DNA from: Brumimicrobium glaciale
GTDB lineage: Bacteria; Bacteroidota; Bacteroidia; Flavobacteriales_D; Crocinitomicaceae
Length of the DNA: 64,000 nucleotides
Assembly: GCF_004152935.1 (NCBI RefSeq)
Contig: NZ_SETE01000002.1
Location: 186,001-250,000 of the forward strand
Direction: 5' to 3'
Under the pieces are notes generated by a model. That model was not told where the DNA came from and ran no database searches. It saw only the letters and a list, made by a program, of their open reading frames with translations. Below, in pieces: positions 7,820 through 17,508 of this stretch (positions are counted from its first letter, which is position 1; the number at the start of each line of letters is the position of its first letter). Both the position numbers and the translations under genes were made by a program.

Positions 7820-9325
7820 TTGAACTCAATTTCAACAATTCATCCTTCTCAGAAACAAAATGCAATTATTGTATTTATCCTGATTTTAACAAACTTTATT
7901 CTTAAAGGAATATTCCTCGCATCCAATTCGTTAGGTGGCGACGAACCTTTCAGTGTCTATTTTGCTCAAATGGATGTTTCTTCGATTATTGAGTTGCTGT
8001 CTAAAGGAAATAATCCACCTTTTTATGAGGTATTCTTGCATTTCTGGATTAAGCTCTTTGGAATTTCAGAATTCTCTGTTCGTTTTCCTTCGTTGATTTT
8101 TAGCTCGATTACGGTTTTCTTTATTTATCAATTGGGAAGAAAACACCTAAATCATAGAATTGGAATTTATGCTAGTATTCTATTCATTTTCTCTAATTAT
8201 CATGTGATATTCGCTCACGAAGCGCGTGTTTATGCTCTCTTGGGAATGTTGACTACCATGTCAATGTATTTATATTTGGAAATAATTAAATTGCTTTCAA
8301 GTGTTAATCAATCAACAAAAGAGCTTTCTAAAAAGGTAATAATTAGAAAATTGATTCTTCTGATTTTAACCAATACACTCATCATTTATGCGCATTATTT
8401 TGGATTCTTTGTTCTTGTTGTGCAATTCCTATTCTTCGTTTTTAATCGTTCATTAATTTCAAAATATTGGAAACAGTTATTATTGATTACTTTAATCATT
8501 GCAATGCTTTACCTCCCAAATCTAATCGTGTTTTTTAATCGCTTCATAGCATCTTCTGGAGAAGGAACTTGGATGAAAGAACCTGATGGCGTTGTTGACC
8601 TCTACAATATGATTTGGAAGTTTACCAATGCGCCAATTGTTGCGGCATTGGCAATTACAGTAATGGTTTCTGGGTTGATTAAGTATATTATTGTGAGAAA
8701 AAATAAAAAGTCACTTCTCCCCGCTCAACTAATGATTTTTTGGTTTGTATTTATCTTCTTTTTCATGTTTGGAATTTCTTATGCAGTTCCTATGTTCTTG
8801 GATCGCTATTTAATGCCAGCAGCCATCGCTTTTTGTTTTGTGGTTGGAATCAGTATGGATTATCTCATCAAAAAACCAAAATTCAGATACATTATTCCCG
8901 CTATAATTTGCATTTTACTAATTGTAACTGTCAAACCTAACAAATCGAATAAAAGAAATGCTGAAGAAGCGACTGAATTAGTTGAATCCATTAATAATTC
9001 AAATACGCTGGTTATTATTTCTCCAAAGAATTTCATTTTAGATTTCTCTTATTATCATGACCAAAAGCTCTTTAAGGATTACAATACCGAAGACATTTAT
9101 GCCAATGCTGACAAAGGATTGAGAATGGAAAACATTCATGGGATAAATTCTATTGATGAAATTGATTTATCAAATTGGGAGCGTGTTATCTACTTGGATG
9201 CTTCTGCTGATTTTAATAATCCGAACAACAATATCAATAATGTACTGAATGAAAAGTACGATAAACAAAATCAATACGAGGTTTATGAAATTTATACAAT
9301 TTCTGAATTTCAGGTGAAAAAGTAA
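7820..9325 (+). CDS. GT39/ArnT-like membrane glycosyltransferase
   Basis: A 501-residue polytopic membrane protein with about ten hydrophobic segments. The first loop has [14 protein letters not shown] followed by [13 protein letters not shown], matching the acidic first-loop motif and PPxYF-like segment of dolichyl/undecaprenyl-phosphate mannosyl- and arabinosyl-transferases (PMT_2, GT-C fold), and then SEFSVRFPS. Such enzymes transfer a sugar from a lipid-phosphate donor on the periplasmic side. The start is assigned to TTG at 7820 because a stop lies in frame at 7790 and no ATG precedes the first helix. The C-terminal 130 residues are a soluble tail. Acceptor unknown; probably envelope glycan or protein. 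Confidence 0.82.
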   Translation: MNSISTIHPSQKQNAIIVFILILTNFILKGIFLASNSLGGDEPFSVYFAQMDVSSIIELLSKGNNPPFYEVFLHFWIKLFGISEFSVRFPSLIFSSITVFFIYQLGRKHLNHRIGIYASILFIFSNYHVIFAHEARVYALLGMLTTMSMYLYLEIIKLLSSVNQSTKELSKKVIIRKLILLILTNTLIIYAHYFGFFVLVVQFLFFVFNRSLISKYWKQLLLITLIIAMLYLPNLIVFFNRFIASSGEGTWMKEPDGVVDLYNMIWKFTNAPIVAALAITVMVSGLIKYIIVRKNKKSLLPAQLMIFWFVFIFFFMFGISYAVPMFLDRYLMPAAIAFCFVVGISMDYLIKKPKFRYIIPAIICILLIVTVKPNKSNKRNAEEATELVESINNSNTLVIISPKNFILDFSYYHDQKLFKDYNTEDIYANADKGLRMENIHGINSIDEIDLSNWERVIYLDASADFNNPNNNINNVLNEKYDKQNQYEVYEIYTISEFQVKK

Positions 9326-9488
9326 CACTATTAACAATAGGTTAGTAAATAGAAAAACGTCTTTATAATTTACAAGTCCGTTTTTGGGTTATTATTTATA
9401 GAAAATATTGTGTAGGCTTTCAGGTTCACATAAAATCCCATTCCAACCCAAAATGAACCAATCACAATCTCAACTGTACATCACACTT

Positions 9489-11408
9489 ATGAATAAATAT
9501 ATCTACACGCTTTCACTTATTTTTATTGCCCTACAAAGCTTTGGTCAGAATAAAATAGAAGGAAACTACAACGCCAATTATAAGCTGTTTGAGACAACTG
9601 ACTCAACCTATCACATTGATTTCTTTAAAAATGGTGTTGCTCGGATTTATCAGTCTGGATACATTGGACTAATGGACAGCACAGGACTTGTGTTAATTCA
9701 GCCAAAATATGATCAAATTTATGATTTTGAAGGAGATGTAGCGAAAGTCAGTCTTCATAGAAAAATTGGTTTGATAGACCGATTTGGAAATGAACTCATT
9801 GAACCTTTTGCTTATGAAATAGAAGACTTTATTGACGGATTTGCCAAGTGTAAAATCAATTATCTGGAAACTAAAATTATTGATACCCAAGGAAATTTCA
9901 TTAATGAATTCGCTTACGACTACATAAGTGCTATGAATAATGGTCGTTTTACATTTATAAGAGAAAACAACTTCGGGCTTTTGACACCTCAAGGAAAAGA
10001 ATTAGTGGTGATTGAAAACTATGACAGAAATGTCTATGGAGATTTAGTTCATTATGCACATTATGGAGCAGGTTTGGTTTTAGACAATGCCGATTATTGT
10101 AATTTATTTGAATTCAATGATGGCCGCGCAGTAACTTTCGATATGGTTAAAGGTTCGATTAAATTTGGTTGTATTGATAGCAATGCCAATATTGTTGTAC
10201 CGATTATTTTTGATCGCATTGAACCATTTGAAAATGGATTTGCAGTTGTGAAACAAAAAAACTTATGGGGTGTCATAGATAAAAATGGTAAAATCATTCT
10301 TTCTTGTACGTATGAATCAGTGAAAGTAATTGATGCAAATCACTTCATTATTTCGAAGAATGAAAAGTATGGAATTGTTAATCGAAATGGTGATACGTTG
10401 CTTCCTATGAATTATGAATCTATTAAAATGATTCCAGATAATAATTTCATAGTCGCTAAAAATAATCGTTTTGGAGTCATCAATGAAAACGAAGAAATTC
10501 TACTAAAAATCGATTATCCATATTTAAAATATCTATTTGATGGAATGTTCATTACCAATAACGGCGAGAAATGGGGCGTTGTTAATTATTCAGGTAAAAA
10601 AATCCTTTCTTTTAACCATGACGGTATTATGCAATTGAACGACAGCACTGGAATTGCATCCGTACACAAATCTGACTTTTCTCTCAATACAGGTGTGCCC
10701 AGGTATGTTTACAATGGTGAATATTTTACTTTTGATGCAACTGGGAGACTAATGAATAAAAATTCGCCATTTTCAAAAACGATAGAAATGGTTGGTGACA
10801 ATCATAATTCTGCGCATGTGATAAGAATGGGTCACAATACTTTTGTTCCTTTCTCAGGGTTTGAAAAACGGTCAATTAACGAAGCTGTAGCATCAGATAA
10901 ATACAACTTTGTTCAACAATTAGAGAACGGATTTAAAATAGTGGGAGTCAAAAAGGAAACCCCGAATAATTATAATATACAACTACTCACACTTCAATTA
11001 CCCAGCTATACCAAAGGAATCATAAATGCAAATGGTGAATTTGTTGTTCCGATGCGCTATGATGAAATTATTTACAATTCAGTTGAAGATTCTGAATCTT
11101 TTTTTCAAATGGTTCAATGTGCACCTCGTAATTTATTTACTGTTACGCTTGATGGATTTCAGGGCGTAATTAACCTTAAAAATGAAATTGTAATTCCAAT
11201 TGAATATGATTTAATAAAATTCTGTTCTGGAATAATTTCATTAACAAAACTAACTGAAGGAGAATTAATTGATGGATACCAAGAGGATAATTACCAAATC
11301 GGAATAGCAGATATGAATGGAAGAATAATTATTCCTTTAGAGGAAAGAAGTTATGGAGATGATCCTCTGGATGCTTGGATTAGTGATGAGGAAAGGGGAA
11401 ACAAATAG
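9489..11408 (+). CDS. exported WG-repeat protein
   Basis: The start at 9489 opens the signal peptide MNKYIYTLSLIFIALQSFGQ and gives 639 residues; an upstream TTG would precede it with polar sequence. The mature protein consists of WG repeats of about 45-50 residues such as LWGVIDKNGKIILSCTYESV, KYGIVNRNGDTLLPMNYESI and KWGVVNYSGKKILSFNHDGI, with further degenerate copies near residue 520-600. WG-repeat proteins are common exported proteins in Bacteroidota and are of mostly unknown function; the repeat is thought to be a binding scaffold. No C-terminal sorting domain is visible. A middle section (about residues 420-520) lacks clear repeats. Confidence 0.85.
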   Translation: MNKYIYTLSLIFIALQSFGQNKIEGNYNANYKLFETTDSTYHIDFFKNGVARIYQSGYIGLMDSTGLVLIQPKYDQIYDFEGDVAKVSLHRKIGLIDRFGNELIEPFAYEIEDFIDGFAKCKINYLETKIIDTQGNFINEFAYDYISAMNNGRFTFIRENNFGLLTPQGKELVVIENYDRNVYGDLVHYAHYGAGLVLDNADYCNLFEFNDGRAVTFDMVKGSIKFGCIDSNANIVVPIIFDRIEPFENGFAVVKQKNLWGVIDKNGKIILSCTYESVKVIDANHFIISKNEKYGIVNRNGDTLLPMNYESIKMIPDNNFIVAKNNRFGVINENEEILLKIDYPYLKYLFDGMFITNNGEKWGVVNYSGKKILSFNHDGIMQLNDSTGIASVHKSDFSLNTGVPRYVYNGEYFTFDATGRLMNKNSPFSKTIEMVGDNHNSAHVIRMGHNTFVPFSGFEKRSINEAVASDKYNFVQQLENGFKIVGVKKETPNNYNIQLLTLQLPSYTKGIINANGEFVVPMRYDEIIYNSVEDSESFFQMVQCAPRNLFTVTLDGFQGVINLKNEIVIPIEYDLIKFCSGIISLTKLTEGELIDGYQEDNYQIGIADMNGRIIIPLEERSYGDDPLDAWISDEERGNK

Positions 11409-11539
11409 GATATTGTGATTATAAAAATTCTAAGTAAAATAAAATCATTTATTTACATTTGATCATCATTCTAAAAATTACACTACTGCCCTACTCAAAT
11501 TATTGTCAACAACTTAAACACATTTTTCAACTGCTAATT

Positions 11540-11710
11540 ATGAAAACAAAAGAGAATTCTAAAAGCGGGAAAGAACACGTTGACACAAAATGCGGAGTGA
11601 TAGGAACAAAAAACCGAGAGAAATTCGAAGGGGAGTTTGAGTCATTTCGGATTGGTGTTCTTATTCAAAACGCTAGAAGAAAAATACGACTCAACAAATT
11701 ATGCGTCTGA
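11540..11710 (+). pseudogene. truncated HigA-type (XRE) antitoxin N-terminus
   Basis: From an ATG at 11540 the frame gives 56 residues: a lead ending KYG/KCG-like (TKCGVIGTKNREKFEGEF), then ESFRIGVLIQNARRKIRL, then NKLCV and a stop. This is the usual lead and first helix of HigA-like antitoxins (E-F-x-I-G-x-L-I-x-E-A-R-K), which should continue with L-T-Q-E-Q-L-A. The homology ends exactly there, and another frame (TLEEKYDSTNYASDERGFRF...) opens across the junction. No HTH remainder or HigB toxin is seen. I read it as a remnant left by a deletion or recombination event. The call is by recall of the family pattern, not a search. Confidence 0.5.
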
Positions 11711-11769
11711 TGAAAGAGGTTTTAGATTTGCAATGGAGATCATTGACCAAAATTCACAATATTTAGAAA

Positions 11770-12071
11770 ATGAAAACTGCATTTATCCTATTGTTTATAA
11801 TGGTTAGCCGCATTGGAAACAGTCAAGAGGGAAATTCTTACATTGAATATCATAAAAAATGTAGAAAAGCGGAACAACTCTTCCTTAAAGATATTACTGA
11901 TCAATGCTTTGAGCTTTATAATCAAATTTTTGATTTAAATGATTCACAAAATCCTCAAAAATAGAATTAGAAAGGGATGTATTTAAAAAACAGGGAAAGG
12001 ATATGATGTTTTTTGGTCTCCTTTTAGATGATAAATTAGATTCTAAATCAATCTTGACTCAAAATTCTTAA
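11770..12071 (+). pseudogene. truncated exported protein remnant
   Basis: An ATG at 11770 opens a signal peptide (MKTAFILLFIMVSRIGNSQ) and a helical stretch (EYHKKCRKAEQLFLKDITDQ) that stops after 64 residues at 11964. In another frame, sequence continues directly as KIELERDVFKKQGKDMMFFG... to a stop at 12071, with similarly protein-like composition. The simplest reading is one decayed gene with a frameshift or internal deletion. It could also be a genuine 64-residue secreted peptide. The whole stretch 11409-12142 looks like debris between the WG gene and the next intact gene. Confidence 0.4.
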
Positions 12072-12142
12072 AATAAGATTAATTACTTAATTTAGTCCAA
12101 AATTACACGAAACACTTTACTATAAACTTAAAAAGAAACCCA

Positions 12143-12991
12143 ATGACTAAGAATTTAACTTTCATACTATTGATTTTGATATCATTCACAAACTTTGCAC
12201 AAGAGAGTGTTCTTTTTGAAATTCAATACAAGCCAAATAAAAATTACATAACTAAAACGACAACAACCTCACTCTCTGAAGTTGATTTTGTTGCGGATGA
12301 AGAAATAATAAAAGCACTAAAAGACAATGGTATTGACATGCCAATGATTGTGAATAGCGAAGTGAAAATCTCATCGAACATCTTCACGGACAATATAAAT
12401 GAGAATGGTGAAACTCCTGCTACAATGAACTATGGTGAGATGATTTCTACAAATACGATAAATGGTGAAACAAAAACTGAAAAATTACCACTTTCAGGAT
12501 CGAAAATTACAGGTAAATATGATAAAGACTTCATGTTTCATGTTGACTCGATACATGGAGAAAATATTTCAGTAGAAACGAAAAGAAACTTGATCACCAC
12601 AATCGAAAGTGTTCAGCAATCAATCAAATTTCCTGAGCAACCAATGAAAGTTGGCGATACTTTTAAAAGTGAAGTTCCAATGTCTATTCCTATTGATGGA
12701 ATGAATCCTGTATTAATTAACATTAGTATTGAATACTACCTTAAAGAAATTAAAGAGGAAAAAGCGTTTTTTGATATTGTTCAAACTGTTGGACTCGACA
12801 TGAGTAGAGAACAATTTAATATGTCTGCAAAAGGAACAGGATCAGGAAGTGCTATTTTTGATATTAAAGAAGGGTTTTTAACAAAATTCATCACTGAATT
12901 GCCAATGGATATGACTTTGGATATCAATGAGGAAATATCAATGAAGCTGAAAGTGAAAACGAAATCTGAACAAATTACTGAGATTAAATAG
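12143..12991 (+). CDS. exported protein, possibly DUF6263-like
   Basis: A 282-residue protein with signal peptide MTKNLTFILLILISFTNFAQ. The mature part is beta-rich, starting with FEIQYKPNKNYITKTTTTS, then a central block (SVQQSIKFPEQPMKVGDTF followed by SEVPMSIPIDG), and it ends with amphipathic strands (DMTLDINEEISMKLKVKTKS). The P-x-x-P-x-x-x-G-D-T-F pattern occurs in Bacteroidota exported proteins classed as DUF6263; I am not certain of that assignment. No catalytic motif is visible. It stands alone, with about 150 bases of untranslated sequence before it. Confidence 0.65.
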   Translation: MTKNLTFILLILISFTNFAQESVLFEIQYKPNKNYITKTTTTSLSEVDFVADEEIIKALKDNGIDMPMIVNSEVKISSNIFTDNINENGETPATMNYGEMISTNTINGETKTEKLPLSGSKITGKYDKDFMFHVDSIHGENISVETKRNLITTIESVQQSIKFPEQPMKVGDTFKSEVPMSIPIDGMNPVLINISIEYYLKEIKEEKAFFDIVQTVGLDMSREQFNMSAKGTGSGSAIFDIKEGFLTKFITELPMDMTLDINEEISMKLKVKTKSEQITEIK

Positions 12992-13336
12992 ATTTTCATT
13001 ATGGCGCATAGATTTACTAGCATCGTTCGGCGCATTGCACTTTATCTGCTATTCTAAAGCATTCTGCATCGAAGAAACGATGATAATCTGAATGTTGATG
13101 GAAATTAAATTCTACAAAAATTAAATCTATTCTTTTCGAATTTCAACTCTACCTCTAACTTTCTGATTTTCATTAAATATTAAGTACAAAAAGGCAACTC
13201 ATTTCATCTTACCACGTTAATCTTGTGAATTTACTTTTGATATTTTACTATCTCAGATTAGTAACTTATGAAAGTGCAATAAGCAAAGAAAATCATCTTG
13301 TTATTGTTGTTTTCTTAACTTAAAACACTGCTCACA
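12992..13336. other. 345-bp gap without recognised feature
   Basis: I see no reading frame, hairpin or repeat of note between the exported protein and the Ig-repeat gene. It is AT-rich and presumably holds the promoter of the Ig-repeat gene, but no TAnnTTTG box is evident close to the ATG at 13337. Confidence 0.5.
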
Positions 13337-16146
13337 ATGAAAAATAGAAGCTACGTATTACTTGTATTCATGTTTGTCTCAATTTCTTCAAACTCACAGA
13401 ATCTAATTCCAAATGGAGATTTTGAAACTTATACAAGTATACCAACTTCTTTATCGCAGCCCTACTTGGCTACAGGATGGAATAACGTGAATGGCGTTTA
13501 CATAGGACAAGTAGCAACTCCTGATTATCTTCACACTTCAGGTTATATGGGAGTAACAATGCTAGGTACTGGTATGCCAAATAATGGTGCAGGTCAGATG
13601 GGTATGATTACTTACTCCTATAGTCACCAAAATTCTCGGGAGTATATTTCAAGACAACTTAGTTCAACACTTATAATAGGGCAAGAATATGAAATAAGCT
13701 TTTTTCTTACCCAAGGACAAGCGATACATACAGGAAACTCAGACAATTTTGGAGTACATTTTTCGGAGCAACAATTAGTACAACCCGATATTCAAAATAT
13801 ACCTGCCGCAATTCCAGTTGTCCCTCAAGTTGTAATACCTGGAATTTTAACTATTCCTGATTTTTGGCAACAATACACATTTACATTTATTGCAAATAAT
13901 ACATCTAATTATATAACCATTGGTAATTTCGCTCTCGACGCGAATACAGCAAAAACTGGTGTTGGAGATGCTTATTACTTTATAGATGATGTTGAGCTTA
14001 TCCCCTTGCCAACTTTACAAATTCATGGCGACATTTCACTGTGCACGGGCGACTCTACAACTCTAACTGTAGCAAATGGAACAGCATTGGGCTGGGCAGA
14101 TAGCTCTAATCCTTCCAGCATTATATCTACTTCATCCTCCATTACAGTGGCGCCATTAGTAACAACTACATACTTTGTTTACAGTTCAAGTGACACAGCT
14201 TCTCGAACTGTAAGCGTTAAGGATTATCCGGTTGTAGATTTAGGGAATGATACGCTATTATGTCAAGGTCAAAATTTAACTCTAGATGTAACCACTCCAA
14301 ATGCTAATTATATATGGCAAGACTACTCAAGTAATTCAATATTTAATGTTTACCAGCAAGGCACTTATTCAGTAGAAGTAAATGTAGGCAGTTGCAGTTC
14401 CTCTGATACAATACTTGTAAATTATATTCCTACTCCTAACATTAACCTTGGGGCAGATACGGTTTTGTGTCAGGGTCAGAATTTACTTCTTGACGTTACT
14501 ACTCCAAATGCTACTTATTTATGGCAAGACAATTCAACAAACCCAACTTTAAACGTTTCGCAGCAAGGAACTTACTGGGTTGAAGTAACTGCAAACAATT
14601 GTAGTTACATGGATACAATAGTGGTAAATTATATTTCAACATCATTCATAGATTTAGGAGCAGATACAACGATTTGTCAAGGATCGAATTATATTCTAGA
14701 TGCTTCCATTTCAAATGCAACTTATTTATGGCAGGACAATTCAACGAATTCAACTTTAAACATCACCCAAACAGGATTTATTGGGTGGAAGTTTCTTTAA
14801 ATGCATGTATAGTTTCAGATACTATCCAAATTAATGTTAGTCCAGCACCAATCATCGATTTAGGAACTGATACAGTGCTTTGCCAAGGGGAAAATTTGTT
14901 GCTTGATATTACTACTCCAAATGCAACATATTTATGGCAAAACAATTCCATTAACCCAACTTTGAACGTTTTTCAACAAGGTACTTATTGGGTAAAAGTA
15001 ACTGAAAATAATTGTAGTTCCAAAGATACAATTAATGTAAATTATAATCCGATTCCAATCATTGATTTAGGAACAGATACAGTTCTTTGTCAAGGAGAAA
15101 ATTTGATTCTTGACGCGACAACGCCAAATGCTATTTATTCATGGCAAGATAATTCGACAGGTCCATTTTTAAATGTGTTTCAATCTGGAACATATTGGGT
15201 TGATGTAAATGTAAATAATTGTAGTTCCATCGATACAATGATGGTGAATTTTATTCCAGTACCGGCTATAAACCTAGGAAACGACACAACCTTATGTCAC
15301 GAAGAATCATTAAATCTCGATGTTTCTGCTCCAAATGCTAACTATTTATGGCAAGACAATTCAGTAAACCCGATATTTAATGTCACTCAGCAAGGAACTT
15401 ATTCTGTGGAAGTGACTGTAAATAATTGTAGTTCCACAGATACCATTATAGTAAATTATAATCCTTTGACAATTATTAATTTAGGAGCAGATACAACATT
15501 GTGTCAAGGTGAAATTTTAGAACTAGATGCTACAACTTCAAACGCTAATTACATCTGGCAAAATAATTCAACCAATTCTACATTTAATGTAAATCAACAA
15601 GGAACTTATTGGGTAAAAGTTACTGTAGATAATTGTAGTGTCTCAGACACGATAACAATAAACTTCAAACCTTCACCAATTTTCAATCTTGGCCTTGATG
15701 CTGAAATGTGTCAAAATGATACATTAGTGCTAGATGCTACCACTTCAAATGCAACTTATTTATGGCAAGACAATTCTACAGATTCAATATTATATGTTAC
15801 ACAAATTGGTAATTACTGGGTTGAAGTAACTGTTAACGAATGTACGGCAATAGACTACATTACAATTAATTATAAATGCGAATCCATCCTCGAAATTCCA
15901 AACATATTCACGCCAAATGGAGATGGAATTAATGATTATTTCGTTCCTGTAAAAAGTGAAGGAATTGCTTCAATGAAGACTGTTATTGTCAACAGATGGG
16001 GAAATGTTGTTTTTGAAACAGACGACCTTTTGATCAATTGGAATGGACAAAATGTAAACGATGGAACTTATTTTTGGATTATTGAATATATTGATTTGAA
16101 TGAAGGTGAAAATAAAATTCATGGCTTTGTGAATGTGTTGAAATGA
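13337..16146 (+). pseudogene. T9SS-sorted Ig-like repeat surface protein, frameshifted
   Basis: Two overlapping frames (13337-14800 and 14674-16146) form one 2810-base gene that lacks one base. The break is near 14777: ACAGGATTTATTGGG should read ACA GGA ATT TAT TGG, and adding an A restores the repeat and gives exactly 937 codons. The product has a signal peptide (ending ISSNSQ), an N-terminal domain of about 200 residues beginning NLIPNGDFETYT (carbohydrate-binding-like), an Ig-like domain, then eight 69-residue repeats of the form IDLGTDTVLCQGENLLLD...ATYLWQDNS...GTYWVEV...C. It ends with IPNIFTPNGDGINDYF and a WNGQ...GTYFW segment, the type B gliding-motility C-terminal signal for type IX secretion. 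Either a sequencing error or a recent loss; the repeats downstream of the break remain intact. Confidence 0.85.
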
Positions 16147-16186
16147 CAATAAATCATTATAATTGTCGCAACTTAAAATCCAAACT

Positions 16187-16480
16187 ATGGGAGACACTCA
16201 AACAATTACATTCAGGGAAGATATTTTTGAAAATCATCCAAATTGCTTTAATGGATGGAGCGAAGATTATGTGCAATTAATTATTAAAGAAGCACTTAAA
16301 GTGTTGAATTATAAAGGTGATGTCGATAAAGTAACATTCTCTAAATATGCATGTCAAAAGCTAGATGAATCAAATAGATATTCAGAAGTCTGTTATGTGG
16401 CTACAAATCAGCCTGGATTTTTCTTTATCATGAGAGATATGGTAGATCATATTAATGTTGTTTATAACAGGTGGGATTAG
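16187..16480 (+). CDS. small conserved-looking protein of unknown function
   Basis: From an ATG at 16187 the frame gives 97 residues starting MGDTQTITFREDIFENHPNC. It has no signal peptide and no membrane segment, is mixed alpha/beta by eye, and ends with a C-Y-V-A-T-N-Q-P-G-F-F-F-I strand and VVYNRWD. A longer frame from TTG at 16163 adds eight residues and is less likely. It lies 40 bases after the Ig-repeat gene on the same strand. I do not recognise the family. Confidence 0.55.
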   Translation: MGDTQTITFREDIFENHPNCFNGWSEDYVQLIIKEALKVLNYKGDVDKVTFSKYACQKLDESNRYSEVCYVATNQPGFFFIMRDMVDHINVVYNRWD

Positions 16481-16570
16481 TGGAAAACTATTATTCCTAA
16501 ACTCATGAAAATAAAATTACAAAAGCATTTTCTCTCTCTTTTTATAAATACCTTTTCAATGATTTAAAAA

Positions 16571-17275
16571 ATGGGATTTCTATACAAATATTTTCTTAGT
16601 TCAAGCCTTAGAATCTACTTATCAGTAAGTTTGTTTTTTGCAGTTGTATTTACAGTGATATTACTGTTTTCGACGGACGGAGATATAAAATTATCTCTGA
16701 TTGTTGGTCTTGTGATATTTATCGTTGTTTTCATCTTCGCCTATTTAAACGATCATTTTGGAGAAAAGAAACACATCTCTTTTGTACATGGTAAGGTCTT
16801 TCGTGAAATTAAAGACAAAATGAATTTAGACATTGAGCGTCTGAATAACAATAAATACAAGGGTTTGAAAGGTGTTTATAAAGAGTATTACTTTAAGATA
16901 TATTACGATTGGAATACCTCAATATCAAACAGAAATATTTACAGAGAAATTTGCATTATGCTTTATTTTTCACCGCTTTTGACTTCCGATGATTCGTTTG
17001 ACATTCGACTATTAGACAAACTGAATGAAAAATATAAAGACAAAGGAATCTTTGTCTCAAAGTCTGAAATCAAGCTAGAAGCCTCCTATTTGAAAGTAAG
17101 TAGAGGTTATACACTATTTACGAGCACTGAAGACATTGCTAAACAAATAGAAAGAGCAGTAGAAATTGCAAATATCGAAAATTTAAAGCCTATTGATGAG
17201 AAAGTAGTTAATGGTCTCATTGAAGAAGATAGTTATTATTATGGCCCCGATATTGAAACGTTTTATGATGTTTAG
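16571..17275 (+). CDS. two-helix membrane protein of unknown function
   Basis: A 234-residue protein with two hydrophobic segments in the first 60 residues (IYLSVSLFFAVVFTVILLF and SLIVGLVIFIVVFIFAYL), followed by a cytoplasmic-looking domain of about 170 residues with many Lys and Tyr (YKGLKGVYKEYYFKIYYDW). The overall form resembles small DUF-type proteins of Bacteroidota accessory regions, but I cannot name a family. It sits between two other poorly known genes and has no clear operon partner. Confidence 0.55.
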   Translation: MGFLYKYFLSSSLRIYLSVSLFFAVVFTVILLFSTDGDIKLSLIVGLVIFIVVFIFAYLNDHFGEKKHISFVHGKVFREIKDKMNLDIERLNNNKYKGLKGVYKEYYFKIYYDWNTSISNRNIYREICIMLYFSPLLTSDDSFDIRLLDKLNEKYKDKGIFVSKSEIKLEASYLKVSRGYTLFTSTEDIAKQIERAVEIANIENLKPIDEKVVNGLIEEDSYYYGPDIETFYDV

Positions 17276-17393
17276 TCTTTGCAATTAAAGAGTTGAAAGT
17301 ATAAATATGATGAGTTTAGTTGCAGACATTAAAAATTCATGTTCAAATTGAAATCAATAAACTTAAATACAATTCATTAACTACTAACAAACT

Positions 17394-17450
17394 ATGAACA
17401 AAGTAGAGAAAGTAAAAAACTTTGTAAGGGATATAGACAAGTATTCTTAG
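17394..17450 (+). pseudogene. 18-residue ORF, probable gene-start remnant
   Basis: ATG at 17394 opens MNKVEKVKNFVRDIDKYS and a stop. It looks like the amphipathic start of a longer protein that has been cut short. No continuation is seen in the other frames. It may be mere chance; reported only because the gap 17276-17508 has nothing else. Confidence 0.2.
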
Positions 17451-17472
17451 TTTACTTTTCGTTATAAAACGC

Positions 17473-17480
17473 TAATTTTG
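17473..17480 (+). promoter_or_regulatory. TAnnTTTG -7 box upstream of the YD-like gene
   Basis: TAATTTTG lies 28 bases before the ATG at 17509 and matches the Bacteroidota -7 consensus. No clear -33 TTG is seen. Confidence 0.45.
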
Positions 17481-17508
17481 AAGATTATCTATAAACATTA
17501 ATTTTACC

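Noticed and set aside
11459-11539. Longer start for the antitoxin remnant
   Set aside because: The upstream 27 residues have no family character; ATG 11540 matches the antitoxin lead.
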